A stretch of 64,000 nt of DNA from Tetragonia tetragonoides. Its lineage: Eukaryota > Streptophyta > Magnoliopsida > Caryophyllales > Aizoaceae. The notes under the pieces are model-generated. The model was not told the origin of the DNA, ran no database searches, and saw only the letters and a program-made list of their open reading frames with translations. The stretch is taken from NCBI GenBank assembly GCA_038025085.1, contig CM076149.1, positions 27,510,001 through 27,574,000 on the forward strand, read 5' to 3'. Position numbers and translations under genes: made by a program. Below, piece by piece: positions 1 to 10,987 of this stretch (positions within the stretch are counted from its first letter, which is position 1; every line of letters starts with the position of its first letter).

Positions 1-963
1 ATACATGTGTACTGGTCTAGCATTTTCATAATGCCTGCAGGGGTTCTTAAAAGTGTAGAACAAAAATGCAGATATTTCTTATGGGGTTCCACTGAGCAGA
101 AGTATAAAACCAACCTAGTGGCATGGGATATAGTATGCATACCTAGGAAAAATGGGGGCATAAACATAAAAAATTGCAAATGGTTTAATTTGGCTCTGAA
201 TGGAAAATATATCTGGGATTTAGCCACAAAAAAAGATACCTTGTGGGTAAAATGGATAAATGGGATATATCTGAAAGGCACCAATCTCTGGGACTATGCA
301 CCAGTATGGGGTGCCAGCTGGTACTGGACCAAACTCAACAAAAGCAAGAGCTATTTCCAGGAGCATTACACAGCCAGAGGGGTCTGGAAAAGAGATGCAG
401 ATGGTTGCTATACAGCTGCAAGGGGATACAGCACTTTGATGGGAGATATGCCTAAGTATAGACATGCCAATCTGATTTGGGGAAGGGTAACAATGCCAAG
501 ACACAGCTTCTGCCTATGGTTGGCTCAACAGGGGAGATTGTTAACTAAGGACAGATTGCAGAAAATGGGCTTCCTGAATGGAGATGATGTATGCAACCTG
601 TGCAAAGCAAAGCCAGAAGATCATAATCACCTTTTCTTCACATGTAATATAGCTGCAGGTGTTTTAGAGCAAGTGAGAAGCTGGTTACAGATTACATCAA
701 GAACAAACACAATTCAGAGCATGCTGAACTGGATAAGTAGGCAGAAATGCTCAAACTTCAGGAAGGAAGTGTATGCAGCTGGGATAGCAGCAGCTGTATA
801 CTGGCTGTGGAGAAGCAGGAATATTAAACATTTTGTGGGAAGCACTCTTACTGTGATGCAGACCATGCAGCAGATCCAGCAACCAGTGAGGGTCAGAATA
901 CAACAGTGCAGCAGACTGAGAAAAATCAACAGCAAGGACAAAAAATGGCTAGAGAGAATTTAA
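1..963 (+). pseudogene. LINE ORF2 C-terminal fragment (zf-RVT region)
   Basis: About 318 codons stay open from the window edge to the stop at 961-963. The protein has the usual layout of the plant LINE ORF2 C-terminus. It starts with a stretch like the end of the reverse-transcriptase domain (WSSIFIMPAGVLKSVE and FLWGS), then GGINIKN..WN-type and LWVKWING motifs. The zinc-binding zf-RVT segment follows, with W..VTMPRHSFCLWLA, then CNLCKAKPEDHNHLFFTC, a C-x2-C...H-x4-C pattern. In the intact element this protein supplies the endonuclease and reverse transcriptase for retrotransposition. No frameshift is visible in the part present, so the copy may be fairly young. The catalytic RT core lies outside the window. 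Confidence 0.85.
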
Positions 964-1671
964 TTGCTCTTGCACCACAGTAGACTCAGGTAGAAAGACA
1001 GGACTGCACCAGATGAGCAACCAGCTGAGACAGCAGGACATCAGTACCTGTATAGAAATCAAGACAGTGGATAGCAGGAGGAAGACAACAAACTGTGATT
1101 GCAGGAAAAAAAAAAAGGGAAGATATATCAGCTCAGGAAGAATGCCCCAGCAGAGGACATTGAGGAAAAGGGCTCCAGGAAGGATACAGAAACAGATTGA
1201 TACAGAGAGACTCTGAATCAGAACAAATGCAACTGTGCAGGAATTCAGGCAGCAGCTTTCAGCAGGTGATTAGCAACAGGTTGATGAAGAAAGGCAGAAT
1301 GAGGAATGAAACAGTTCCAAGCAGAGTTGAAAAGCTAGAAGAAGTTTGTAATATTTTTAGCTATTTATGTTTTTGTATTTTGCTGTAAGTCAGAAATAAT
1401 TTTTGCAAATTGTAATGTTTACAGAGATGGAGAGGAATAATTTTTTGCAAAATGTAATGTTTACAGAGATGGTGAACCACTGCCTGTAGTGAGTTGCACC
1501 AGATTGAAGGATTGTAAGGTAGTAGAGGGATGTAGCAAAAAGGAACCCTACCTAGTAGGTGGCCTTGGGTCTGCATTGCCTAAGGACTGTAATCTTGTTA
1601 CATTACAGTGAGCAATAATACAATTTATGACTTGCACCAAAAAAAAAAAAACAAAAAAAAAAAAAAAAAAA
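1..1671 (+). mobile_element. LINE (L1-type) 3' end with poly(A) tail
   Basis: This is the 3' part of a non-LTR retrotransposon on the plus strand; the window begins inside its ORF2. The coding part ends at the stop at 961-963 and is followed by about 680 bases of non-coding 3' sequence. The element ends in an A-rich tail at 1639-1672 that is interrupted by one C. The tail runs straight into the GC-rich tandem repeat that follows, so the element is intact at its 3' end, as expected for target-primed insertion. No target-site duplication can be checked because the 5' end is outside the window. Confidence 0.85.
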
Positions 1672-2276
1672 ACATTAGCATCGCGTAAAACCACCCTTAC
1701 AAGCCTATCCAGGACCCAGTAACCGATCCTGGGGGCCTCCCAGGTCCTCTATGGGTCTCCCGTACGATATGGGGCGAAAATATTAACGTCCAAAACTTTG
1801 CGTCCAGGGGCCCAAAACACATCCCCTATAGCATTCCCGAGGCCCAGTTGCCGTTTTCGCCCGAAATTTTTTCGAGGGCTCTATTATGACCCTAGAGGAC
1901 CCCCGGTGCCTCGGGAGGGTCACCTTGATTCCCGAACTCAAATATCACCCATGTCGCCCGTTTTTTGGGCCAAAACATTGGCATCGCGTAAAATCGCCCT
2001 TACAAGCCTATCAAGGACCCAATAACCGTCCCTAGGGGCCTCCCATGTCCCATAGGCGTCTGCCGTACGATATGGGCCAAAAATATTAACGTCGGAAACT
2101 TTGCGTAAAATGGCCTAGAGCACGTCCCCTAGAGCATTCCTGGGGCCCGGTTGCCGTTTTCGCCCGAAATTTTTTCGGGGACTCTATTATGGCCCTAGGG
2201 GACCCCCGGTGCCCCGGGAGGGTCACCTTGATTCCCGAACTACGATATCACCCATGTCGCCCGTTTTTGGGCTAAA
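1672..2276. repeat. Two GC-rich tandem monomers of ~302 bp
   Basis: Two head-to-tail units begin with ACATT[A/G]GCATCGCGTAAAA at 1672 and 1975, and a third unit begins at 2277 but breaks off after about 15 bases. The periods are 303 and 302. The units share long blocks such as GTTGCCGTTTTCGCCCGAAA and GGGAGGGTCACCTTGATTCC and look roughly 85% identical by eye. They are much more GC-rich than the surroundings. They lie exactly between the poly(A) of the upstream LINE and the ORF1 of the next LINE. They could be promoter monomers of the second LINE or a piece of satellite into which LINEs inserted. Confidence 0.85.
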
Positions 2277-2364
2277 ACATTGGCATCGCATTAGCTCTCT
2301 CTAAAATGCTCTCTGCTTTGGCCTCTACAGCGCGAATTCACCATTGAAACAGCGCTGAGTTCGA

Positions 2365-3109
2365 ATGGGGAAGAAGGAAAAAGCTAAGAGAGGGAAGGAA
2401 AATCAGATTGACGATGCGGGAAATTCAGGAAATAAAAATTGTTCCACGAAAAATGCAACCCTAAAACAAAAAAGTACCATAAACCATGAAAACCTAGATA
2501 GAGTCATGCAAAATCTTGCGGACGAATTGGAAGATTCTGAGATAATGACACCGGATGCCCAAAGCGAAACTGTGCAGCAAATGGAACTAGCTCAGGAAAA
2601 GATCAATTCGTGGCTGTCAAAAATGAAGGAAAAGGCAAAATCACAAAGCTCATCTGAATCGGAGGAAGAAGAACCTGAGCAAGAACAGCAACAGGAGGCG
2701 ACAAACTTAGGTAAGGTCAGCTTGGGATAAATTTGACATCTCTAAACTGAAAAACGCTGGCTTTAAATTGGATTATGTTGCACCAAATCTGCATGATGGT
2801 AAACCAGTAGGTGCAATAAATTTAATGGATATTGAATCAGAAATTGATTACTGGAACAAAGCTGTAGTGTGCTATGTTATGGGCTCTAAACCTCCAATTA
2901 CAGTACTTAGTGGGTTTCTAAGAAGAATTTGGGGGAAAAAAGGGATGAACAAGATAGCAAGTTTGAGAAATGGGCTAATATTGGTTAGATTTGATTCTCT
3001 GGAGCAACGTGATGCAGTCATCCAGGAGGGGGTATGTAGGAAACATATGTTTCTGGTTAAAAGAGGGGATGCTTATTACATTTGCACTGACTTAGCGCTA
3101 GGCACTTGA
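2365..3109 (+). pseudogene. LINE ORF1 N-terminal fragment (DUF4283), frameshifted and truncated
   Basis: The ATG at 2365 opens a 121-codon basic then acidic, low-complexity segment: KKEKAKRGK near the start, then a Ser/Glu/Gln-rich run. A frameshift near 2715-2735 moves the reading to the frame that carries DKFDISKLKNAGFKLDYVAP. From there a DUF4283-like domain follows, with NKAVVCYVMGSKPP, FLRRIWGKKGMNKIASL and LILVRFDSLEQRDAV. This is the usual start of plant LINE ORF1, an RNA-binding gag-like protein. The zinc knuckle expected after DUF4283 is missing. The reading ends at 3109, where GTGACC-type repeat DNA begins. No matching ORF2 follows. The copy is broken and non-functional. Confidence 0.8.
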
Positions 3110-3818
3110 TGGGTCACTTGAAGTGTATGTGTAAGGCATGTGATGTGTTCATGAGTAACTTTGATCAAGCTATTTCACATGCTAGAATACTAGAAAATGG
3201 GCTAAAGTTATTATCATTGACATATTATGAAGGTCACTCTTTAGTTGAATAGGGTCACTATTAGGTTAAACAAGGGTCATTTTATAGTTAAACAAGGGTT
3301 ACTTTATAGTTAAACAAGGTCATTCAATTTTTCACAAAACACACTTTTTCGTTGACTTCCCAAAGCACAAGGGAAAAGAATTGTTGTTGCACCTCTCATG
3401 TTTGTTGGTAGGAAACTTTTTATCTTGAGAGTCCCTCGTAAGTGTTGTTGGGGTCACTCGTAAAGCTCTATGGGATCATTTGTGTTTCTGACTTGTCAAT
3501 GCTTGATCTTGTCTGTTGAGAAAAGTTGTCTAATGGTTTCACATTTTCTCACGCAAACTTTTGCCAAAGCCAAAAGACGTTTGACGCAAAAACATAGTTA
3601 GACTTTGTGCTCTACAAAAGTTAATTACAATGAAGCATCAATTCATTGGAGTTATGTTATCCTTTGGCAGTGTGAAATTGCACTGAAGGAGGATTTTGCC
3701 AAGTTTCAAGTCGTCTATAAGAGCATCAGGTCAGTTTGTATGTCATATTATTTTGATTTTTCAATAATTTAACCTAAATACGAGAAACATTCTTATGTCT
3801 TATTGCTATTGATATAGA

Positions 3819-3888
3819 AGCCTATTAGCTAAATTGATAGAGCAGTGTGCTTTACAAAATGAATGTAGGTTCCAATACTACATAGGCT
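3819..3888 (+). other. tRNA-like segment
   Basis: This 70-base stretch can fold like a tRNA. Bases AGCCTAT at the start pair perfectly with ATAGGCT at the end as a 7-bp acceptor stem. TAGCTAAATTGATAGAGC fits a D-arm/A-box, and GTAGGTTCCAATACTAC fits a T-arm/B-box with one mismatch. The anticodon arm is poor. It is more likely a tRNA-derived repeat or pseudogene than a working tRNA. A relative on the opposite strand lies 240 bases away. Confidence 0.5.
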
Positions 3889-4124
3889 ACTACTTGACAA
3901 TTTGGGTCGCTTTTGTTCATATGAGGGCAATCCCATGGGCATGTATGTCTAACTGTTATAGTCTGTATGAAAATTCCCATGGGCACTTGAGGGGTCATTT
4001 TAAGAAGGAAGAGGGATCACTTTTAACATTTTGCAGGGTCATATAAAGCACACACTAACTGAATTACTAATTGCTGATCATTCAAAAGGAAGAGTGGTCA
4101 TTTTAACTATAATGATATCAAGAA

Positions 4125-4192
4125 GTCTATGTGGGATTTGAACCCACATCTTTTGTGCATTGCACAAACGCTCTACCATTGAGCTAATAGAC
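4125..4192 (-). other. tRNA-like segment, best-preserved copy
   Basis: On the minus strand this reads as a 68-base tRNA-like unit. A 6-bp acceptor stem (GTCTAT with ATAGAC) encloses the A-box TAGCTCAATGGTAGAGC. The T-arm is perfect: GTGGG, loop TTCAAAT, CCCAC. The anticodon region is an extended hairpin (TTTGTGC with GCACAAA), which leaves no normal 7-base loop with U33. No CCA is encoded. The intact A and B boxes would still suit RNA polymerase III. It is judged a tRNA-derived repeat rather than a decoding tRNA. Confidence 0.5.
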
Positions 4193-4771
4193 TAAAAAGG
4201 AGGGGTCACATCTAACACTTTGCAGGGTCACTTATAGCATATAAACTAACTGTATTACTCATTGTTGAGCGCTAAAACTTGTAAATATGTCAACATGTAA
4301 GCACCTCATGGTTGAAAAGAAAAGCATCAAGCTACAAAGAAAGTTACTCAATAAACTTGCCTTAATAAAACTTATATCATGCAACATTGCACGACAAGCA
4401 TCGCAGTCTTTCCTATAGGGAGATACGAGGCTCGCAACACGTACAAATCAAGCCAACATTTGCAAAGAGTTTTGCTACCTCCACTGGTAATTGAGCCTCT
4501 TCTGCAAAGCCCCCTCATAAGAAAAGAGCATAAACAGCTAAAATCAAAATATCTATCCAAATGGAGAATCGTCAAGGCATGAAAAACATAACTTGAATCC
4601 CCAACTCCTGAGTTATTAGTTCTTCTAGCAAGAAAAGCAAGAAAACAAAAACAAGAGCCATAAGATCATGGGGTAGGTTGAATGGAAGTTGGCGTAGATG
4701 GGCTATACATCATCTATTAGGACCATTATAAGGGAAGCAAGTAAGGATAGCACAGATTCAAACTTCCTAGT

Positions 4772-6220
4772 TGATGAGTCCGTAAATAGGGTTGATTTTC
4801 ATGGTATATATGCACTCATCTGTCCTATATTTGTGTGATTATCCTCGCTTTTGATTGGATTTTAATTATTTTATGATGAGGATCACTACTTGGGTATGTT
4901 TGTGCGTTTAATGTGATTTTAGGGTCATTTTGGAGCCCAAATGTACAATCGGAATCAATATGGACTTTCGAGTCTGAAGAGAAGAATCAAAGAAGAAGGA
5001 ATCAAAGTTGGAATGAAAAGAGATCCTAGAAACGTGAAGTCTTGAAGTTTTCTACAGTGCATCACCATGCTTCCAATAGGCATGATCATGTGTCATCATT
5101 TGGGAATGTCAGTAGCCAACGATCTTGAAGAAAAGAGCAAGCACGATCATGCCTATGTTGGCACGATCATGCTCCTGTGCGATTTGTGCATAAACGACAA
5201 GAGACCTTTTCCCTTCTTTCTCTTATCAGACAAAACGTTTTTAGGCTTATAAAAGGACTCTCTTTCTCTCTGTGACTCACTCACACTCTATCCATCATCT
5301 CTCTTGACTCCACTGTAATAGCTTAGAGTTTAAATTAAGCACTTAGATTACTCTCAAATTCTCTTGTTTTATTTGCAATTGTGAAGAACAAGTTCAAGCT
5401 TTGGGCAATTTCAATTGAAGCTTTTGGTTTATCTCTCATCCCTACTCTCTCTCTTCTCCCTCTCAATTGCTTTTAGTTTTAATCCATTAGTTTATGATTG
5501 TTATTTCTTTGAGTTTGCTAATTCATGTTTAGTTTGATTCTTATCATTTGCTTATTAATTTCTTTAATCATGAGTAGCTAATTTTCTTATTCTAGGTTTG
5601 ATGAAGCTTAATTTGGGTTATTTGATGTCTTGATAAATTAATGCTAGCATGTTTGTTGAATAGTTGCACGTGATTATTTGTTTGCTTATTGTTATTCATA
5701 ATTCCTGAAAGAGGGTTTTGAATACTTGGATGATTAGTATAAAATCGAAAGGGAATGCTAATTGTCGGACTTCGAATAATCATCTTGATTGTCTAATCAC
5801 GAAAGTAGGTTAGAATATCTTGTGGGCTTTGGATTGATTTTCGTTCTTCATGCTCTTGATGTTACTTGACTCTATGAGAATAGGTAGTTAAGTTTACATT
5901 GAGTTTGCCTTTATTGCTTCGAGAGAAGGTTTAATTTCTTTATCCGTCCTTACAACGATTGACATTGACATGCTAGTTGAGTTTATCTATCGCATCAAGT
6001 AATCTAGTTAAGTGAAATCATCCCTAGATCTTTTTATCTCTCTAGACACTCGTAATTTTCTTCGCTTTATTTTCTTGGTTTGAAACAATAAAAATTTAAT
6101 TTGATTTGCTTAGCTTGTTATATATTTGAGAAAATTTAATACTTGGATATACTAGTTCTCTATAGATACGATAATCTTCTATACTACTCGATAAAATCCT
6201 TATACTTGCGGAGGCTATCA
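4772..6220 (+). repeat. 5' LTR of Athila-like element
   Basis: This starts TGATGAGTCCG and ends GAGGCTATCA, with TG...CA ends. A TATA-like motif (CTTATAAAAGG, near 5247) followed by a CT-rich segment fits an LTR promoter. It is followed by the primer binding site. Its partner is at 9041-10500. Confidence 0.92.
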
Positions 6221-6227
6221 AGTTTTT

Positions 6228-6245
6228 TGGCGCCGTTGCGGGGGA
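6228..6245 (+). promoter_or_regulatory. Primer binding site, tRNA-Asp type
   Basis: TGGCGCCGTTGCGGGGGA lies seven bases after the 5' LTR. It is complementary to the 3' end of plant tRNA-Asp (ending CCCCGGCAACGGCGCCA) except for one base (G for C at the thirteenth position). This PBS is typical of Athila/Tat gypsy elements and marks where minus-strand cDNA synthesis would start. Confidence 0.85.
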
Positions 6246-6415
6246 GCTTGGCATATTCCAATATTAGGAGTTTCTTGAATTAGCTAGACTAAGCACTCAT
6301 TTCTTTCTTGCTTTGATATCTTCATGTACTCTTGGCATCACGGGGGATATTATGATTATAATTCGAGTTCATAGATTATACTTGTGATAATTATGTAAAT
6401 GCGAATGAATGGGAT

Positions 6416-7039
6416 ATGCCCAATGCCTCATATGATTGGAATGGATATGTTGGTTATAATTCTAATGAATGTCAGTTTGATTACCATTACCAAGGTGACC
6501 ACTATGATCCTTATTTCCATGTGGGTTATGCTAATTCCTTCAATGGAGATTATCAAACTCACTTGTCTTCTCATCAACCCAAGTCTAACTTGGAAACCCT
6601 TTTTGAGCAATTCATTGTGGAGCAACAGAAGATCAATGCAGAGCAACAAAAATTAATAGTTCAATTGTGCTTTAAAGCTGATTCGGTTGCCTCTCACTTG
6701 ACAATGATAGAGACACAAATCAATTCCATGGATAATTTGTGTTTATCCAAAAGTTGCATTGAGCATGAGGTTGTTGATAAGTTGGTTGAGATTCTTGAGA
6801 ATAAGTTTGGTGATCTTGAGTATCATGATTCACTTTCCCCCGAATCCATAAACATGCTAAAATCTATAATTGTGTGTCCTCATATTACTCCCCCTCTCTA
6901 TAACTCACTTGGATATGCATATTTGAAACCCAATGATATACTAGAAATTCATGATTTTTGTATGCACCGGGTTTATGAGGATATCATAGGTGACAAGTCT
7001 AATGGGATTTATAGGAGAGTTATAAGTTTAGTGTGTTGA
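6416..7039 (+). CDS. Gag-like ORF fragment of the non-autonomous element (207 aa)
   Basis: This is the only sizeable reading frame between the LTRs. The N-terminal third is rich in Tyr, Asn and Asp (GYVGYNSNECQFDYHYQGD). It is followed by a likely coiled coil with LETLFEQFIVEQQKINAEQQ and then a stretch like HLTMIETQINSM, which resembles the heptad-rich part of Athila Gag. The C-terminal part (SPESINMLKSIIVCPH) was not recognised. No zinc knuckle and no enzymatic motif are present. It may help package the element's RNA together with Gag from relatives, or may just be a leftover. The start at 6416 is the first ATG of the long frame; an overlapping ATG frame at 6399 is shorter. Confidence 0.45.
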   Translation: MPNASYDWNGYVGYNSNECQFDYHYQGDHYDPYFHVGYANSFNGDYQTHLSSHQPKSNLETLFEQFIVEQQKINAEQQKLIVQLCFKADSVASHLTMIETQINSMDNLCLSKSCIEHEVVDKLVEILENKFGDLEYHDSLSPESINMLKSIIVCPHITPPLYNSLGYAYLKPNDILEIHDFCMHRVYEDIIGDKSNGIYRRVISLVC

Positions 7040-9040
7040 AAGACTCATCTTGTCATTTTGACTTTTCAAGGGCATTTGAAAAGTTTAAGAGGTCGTTGAC
7101 AATTTATTATTTATTTGTTATAATGATCTCTAACTTGTGTTCTTTTGAGATGTTTGCAAGTGCCTTTGACAAAATGTTACAGGCATTAGCTTTCTATGAT
7201 CAATGCAAGTAGAGGATGATGAATGAAAAAAAAACTTAGAGCCACCACTAGACCAATATGAATTGATACACTCTTTGTGATGCAAGTCAAAATGGGTATG
7301 CGAGTGTGATGGTTATGAGCAATAACTAGTTGGCATATGAGCCAACAATTCATTTCCGATCCCCCCCCCCCCCCCGTCCGGGGGAGGCTCTGTGAGTTTT
7401 CTCTCCTCCCTTCCCCTCTATATTTTTGTCTTTTTTCACATTGGGGACAATATTCGTTTCAAGCTTGGGGAAAGTGATTTTGCTGATATTTTGTGAAATG
7501 TGAATTACATTGCATATAGTTTTTTTTTGTTTTTTTTATTTTTTTCATTTTTAGATTATTTTTTCATTTTTTTTCTTTCTTTTATTTTTGTTTGTTATGC
7601 ATATAGCTTAGGTTTTCATTTTGCATGCATAAAAAAAACCAAAAAAAAATAGAAAAAAGAAAAATCCCAAAAAAAAAACGTGTGAGATGTGATCCTTCGA
7701 TGATGATTCTTGTTTTATTGTGAAAATCGAGAGGATAGACCCTTGTTCTTGTGGCAATGTGATTGAGCCTAAGTTTTACATAGCATGATTGTTTTTGCGA
7801 TTCATAGTTTGTGGCATGCTTGATGATGACTCTTGAATGTTGTATAGTTGAGTTGGATAGACCAAATTGACCCGTGAGTTTTGAGCCTTGAAGACCGTGC
7901 ATCACTACGGTCTACTATGTCTTTGATGTGTGAAACTCTCTCTAAGTCATCGGTTTCTAGAACTCACCTTGGGGAAAGACTTCTCAACCTCTCCGAAGAG
8001 AATTCATTTCTCTTTTCTCCGCCGAGTTCGCACTTGACATTGTTTGAACGAGTATGATTGAGGCATTCTTTGAATTTTTAGCTCACTTAACCAAATAAGC
8101 CTACCCTTGGCAATTTATCCCCCTTGTGAACTACTTTGAGCTTTGCCTATTCTTTGCTTTGACCCGCATTATAAGTCTTTTGACCGGAAAAACAATGTTT
8201 ACCCTTTTGTCATGAGACTTGTGGAGTAGGGATTAGCTTAGGAGTTGATGGTACATTTCACAATGTGTAACTCCGTGATTTGTGTAAGCTCTTGAAAGGA
8301 TGATTGAAATTCAAAGTTTGGTTTCGAAAAAAGATATAATAAAATCAGAAAAACGAAAAAAAAAAAAAGAAAAAAAAAAAAAAAAGAGAATGAAAAGGTT
8401 GAACTCTTGAAAGTGTGCTTGAGTGAAGAGTATTTCAATAGAGTTTGGTGAATTTGGTTATATGTTTCTTTTTGTTAGTCGGAGTTTCGCATTGTTTTAC
8501 CTTGTGGCCATAAGGTGAATTGATGATTTTTGCTCCACTAGTTTCATGGCATCTTTAGCCAACTATCCGAATGAAATTGTCTTATCCTTCGCCCTAAGCC
8601 TACCTTACAACCTTTGAAAGTCCTCTTGACTCGTTTTTTTTAATTGTCCTTAGTGGAGGAGATGTTAGGCGATTGGTGAGCTTATGGTAAACAGTTTTTT
8701 TTGAGATGAGTATTGAGTGAAACCCGCTTGAATTGTCAATTTCAAACACTTGAACGTGAGTGTCCACTTACCTAAAGTGACGGTCTATCTACTTTACTAT
8801 GCTACATTCAAGAGTGGGTCTTGTGGCAAGATTTTGATGTTTTGGATCGCGATTACATGATACGCTATGTGAATTCGAATGGTTTTGACATTTTTGTTCT
8901 TAGCTTGGATTGATTCTTTTGGATTCGATGTTGCTTTTGAAACTTAATTTGAGAAGGTGATCTCTTGGGTTTTGTTCTCCTTTCTGTTGTCTTGACTTGT
9001 TTTTCTTGGAGACAAGCAAAGGTTCAAGCTTGGGGGAGTT
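7040..9040 (+). other. Non-coding 3' internal region of the Athila-like element, with polypurine tract
   Basis: No reading frame of note occurs here. The stretch contains a poly(C) run at about 7363-7375 and T-rich and A-rich homopolymer regions (7500-7680 and 8345-8385). Athila-type 3' sequence includes CAAGCTTGGGG at 7459-7469 and again at 9027-9037. The final GCTTGGGGGAG, just before the 3' LTR at 9041, is the polypurine tract that would prime plus-strand synthesis. Confidence 0.7.
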
Positions 9041-10500
9041 TGATGAGTACCTAAATAGGGTTGATTTTCATGCTAAATATGCACTCATTTGTCCTATATT
9101 TGTGTGAGTATCCTCGCTTTTGATTGGATTTTAATCATTTTATGATGAGGATCACTACTTGGGTATGTTTTTGCGTTTAATGTGATTTTAGGGTCATTTT
9201 GGAGCTCAAATGTACAATCAGAATCAATATGGACTTTAGAGTCTCAAGAGAAGAAGCAAAGAAGAAGTTATCGAAGTTGGAATGAAAAGAGATCCTAGAA
9301 ACGTGAAGTCTTGGAGTTTTCTACAGTGCATGACCATGCTTCCAATAGGCATGATCATGTGTCTCCATTTGGGAATGTCAGTAGCCAACTATCTTGAAGA
9401 AAAGAGCAAGCACGATCATGCCTATGTTGGCACGATCATGCTCCTGTGCGATTTGTGGATAAACAACAAGAGACCTTTGCCCTTCTTTCTCTTATCCGAC
9501 AAAACGTTTTTAGGCTTATAAAAGGACTCTCTCTCTCTCTCTCTCTCTCTGACTCACTCACCCTCTATCCATCATCTCTCTCGACTCCATTAGAATAGCT
9601 TAGAGTTTAAATTAAGCACTTAGATTACTCTCAAATTCTCTAGTTTTATTTGCAATTGTGAAGAACAAGTTCAAGCTTTGGGCAATTTCAATTGAAGCTT
9701 TTGGTTTATCTTTCATCCCTACTCTCTCTCTCTTCTCCCTCTGAATTGCTTTTAGTTTTAATCCATAATTTTTGATTTTTATTTCTTTGAGTTTGCTAAT
9801 TCATGTTTAGTTTGATTCTTATCATTTGCTTATTAGTTTCTTTAATCATGAGTAGCTAATTTTCTTATTCTAGAGTTGATGAAGCTTAATTTGGGTTATT
9901 TGATATCTTGATCAATTGATGCTAGCATGTTTGTTGAATTGTTGCACGTGATTATTTGTTTGCATATTGTTATTCATAATTCTTGAAAGAGGGTTTTGAA
10001 TACTTGGATGATTAGTATAAAATCGAAAGGGGAATGCTAATTGTCGGACTTCGAATAATCATCTTGATTGCCTAATCACGAAAGTAGGTTAGAATATCTT
10101 GTGGGTTTTGGATTGATTTTCGTTCTTCATGCTCTTGATGTTACTTGACTCCATGAGAATAGGTAGTTAAGTTTACATTGAGTTTGCCTTTATCGCTTCA
10201 AGAGAAGGTTTAGGCTTCTTTATCCGTCCTAGCAACGATTGACATTGACATGCTAGTTGAGTTTATCTATCGCATCAAGTAATCTAGTTAAGTGAGATCA
10301 ACCCTAGATCTTTTTATCTTGCTAGACTCTCATAATTTTATTCGCTTTATTTTCTTGGTTTGAAACAACAAAAATCCAATTTGATTTGCTTAGCTTGTTG
10401 TATATATGAGAAAACTTAATACTTGGATATACTAGCTCCCTGTGGATACGATAATCTTTTATACTACTCGATAAAATCCGTATACTTGCGGAGGCTATCA
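9041..10500 (+). repeat. 3' LTR of Athila-like element
   Basis: This is a direct copy of 4772-6220 with scattered substitutions and a longer (CT)n run at about 9529-9551. It ends GAGGCTATCA and is followed by the target duplication CTAGT. It is slightly longer than the 5' LTR, mostly because of the CT tract. Confidence 0.92.
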
Positions 10501-10987
10501 CTAGTACAATTACAACAACCAGCCAAAAAGGGAGGGATCATTTTGGGATGAAAAATAGTCACTTTATAGTTAAACAAGGTTCACTTCATAGTTTACATGG
10601 GTCACTTCATAGTTAAACAGGGGTTACTTTTTTGTTAAACGGGGTTCACTTTATTGTCCAACAACAATGAATAGATCAAAGAATGATAGATACTTTACAG
10701 AACTAACGAGCAAACACAACATAAAACGTACAAACCAGAATAATAAACGAAGAGAGAGGTCGCTTTAAAGACTATGATGGGTCACTTACAGAATAATGTA
10801 AGAGGAGTCATTTTTAGTTATTTGAAAGTAAATGACAGTGTGCATCATAAACCATTTTGCTCTGTTTGAAATAAACACCACACAAGATATATGGTGACCA
10901 ACGATCAATGGATGCACTACAAAGGTGACTTGTTACCTATAGGGATCACTTAACTTCATCTAATAGATCTGTGATGCAGAGTCAGAC

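Larger units (their letters stand above)
4772..10500 (+). mobile_element. Non-autonomous Athila-like (Ty3/gypsy) LTR retrotransposon
   Basis: This is a complete LTR element. It has two ~1.45-kb direct repeats beginning TGATGAGT and ending GGCTATCA, flanked by a perfect 5-bp target duplication CTAGT (4767-4771 and 10501-10505). A primer binding site complementary to tRNA-Asp follows the 5' LTR, and a purine tract precedes the 3' LTR. The internal region is only ~2.8 kb. It encodes a single gag-like fragment, with no protease, reverse transcriptase or integrase visible, so mobilisation would need proteins from a full-length relative. The LTRs look about 95% identical by eye, so the insertion is not very recent. 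It sits inside the left arm of the GTGACC-motif inverted repeat and is therefore younger than that structure. Confidence 0.92.

Noticed and set aside
1798..2025. 75-codon Pro/Arg-rich frame
   Set aside because: It lies entirely within the GC-rich tandem monomers and is not kept open in the second monomer.
4125..4192. Functional tRNA gene on the minus strand
   Set aside because: The acceptor and T-arm are good, but the anticodon arm is an extended hairpin without a standard 7-base loop or U33, and related decayed copies occur nearby.
7363..7375. Poly(C) run as a regulatory signal
   Set aside because: It is a simple homopolymer within non-coding retrotransposon sequence.
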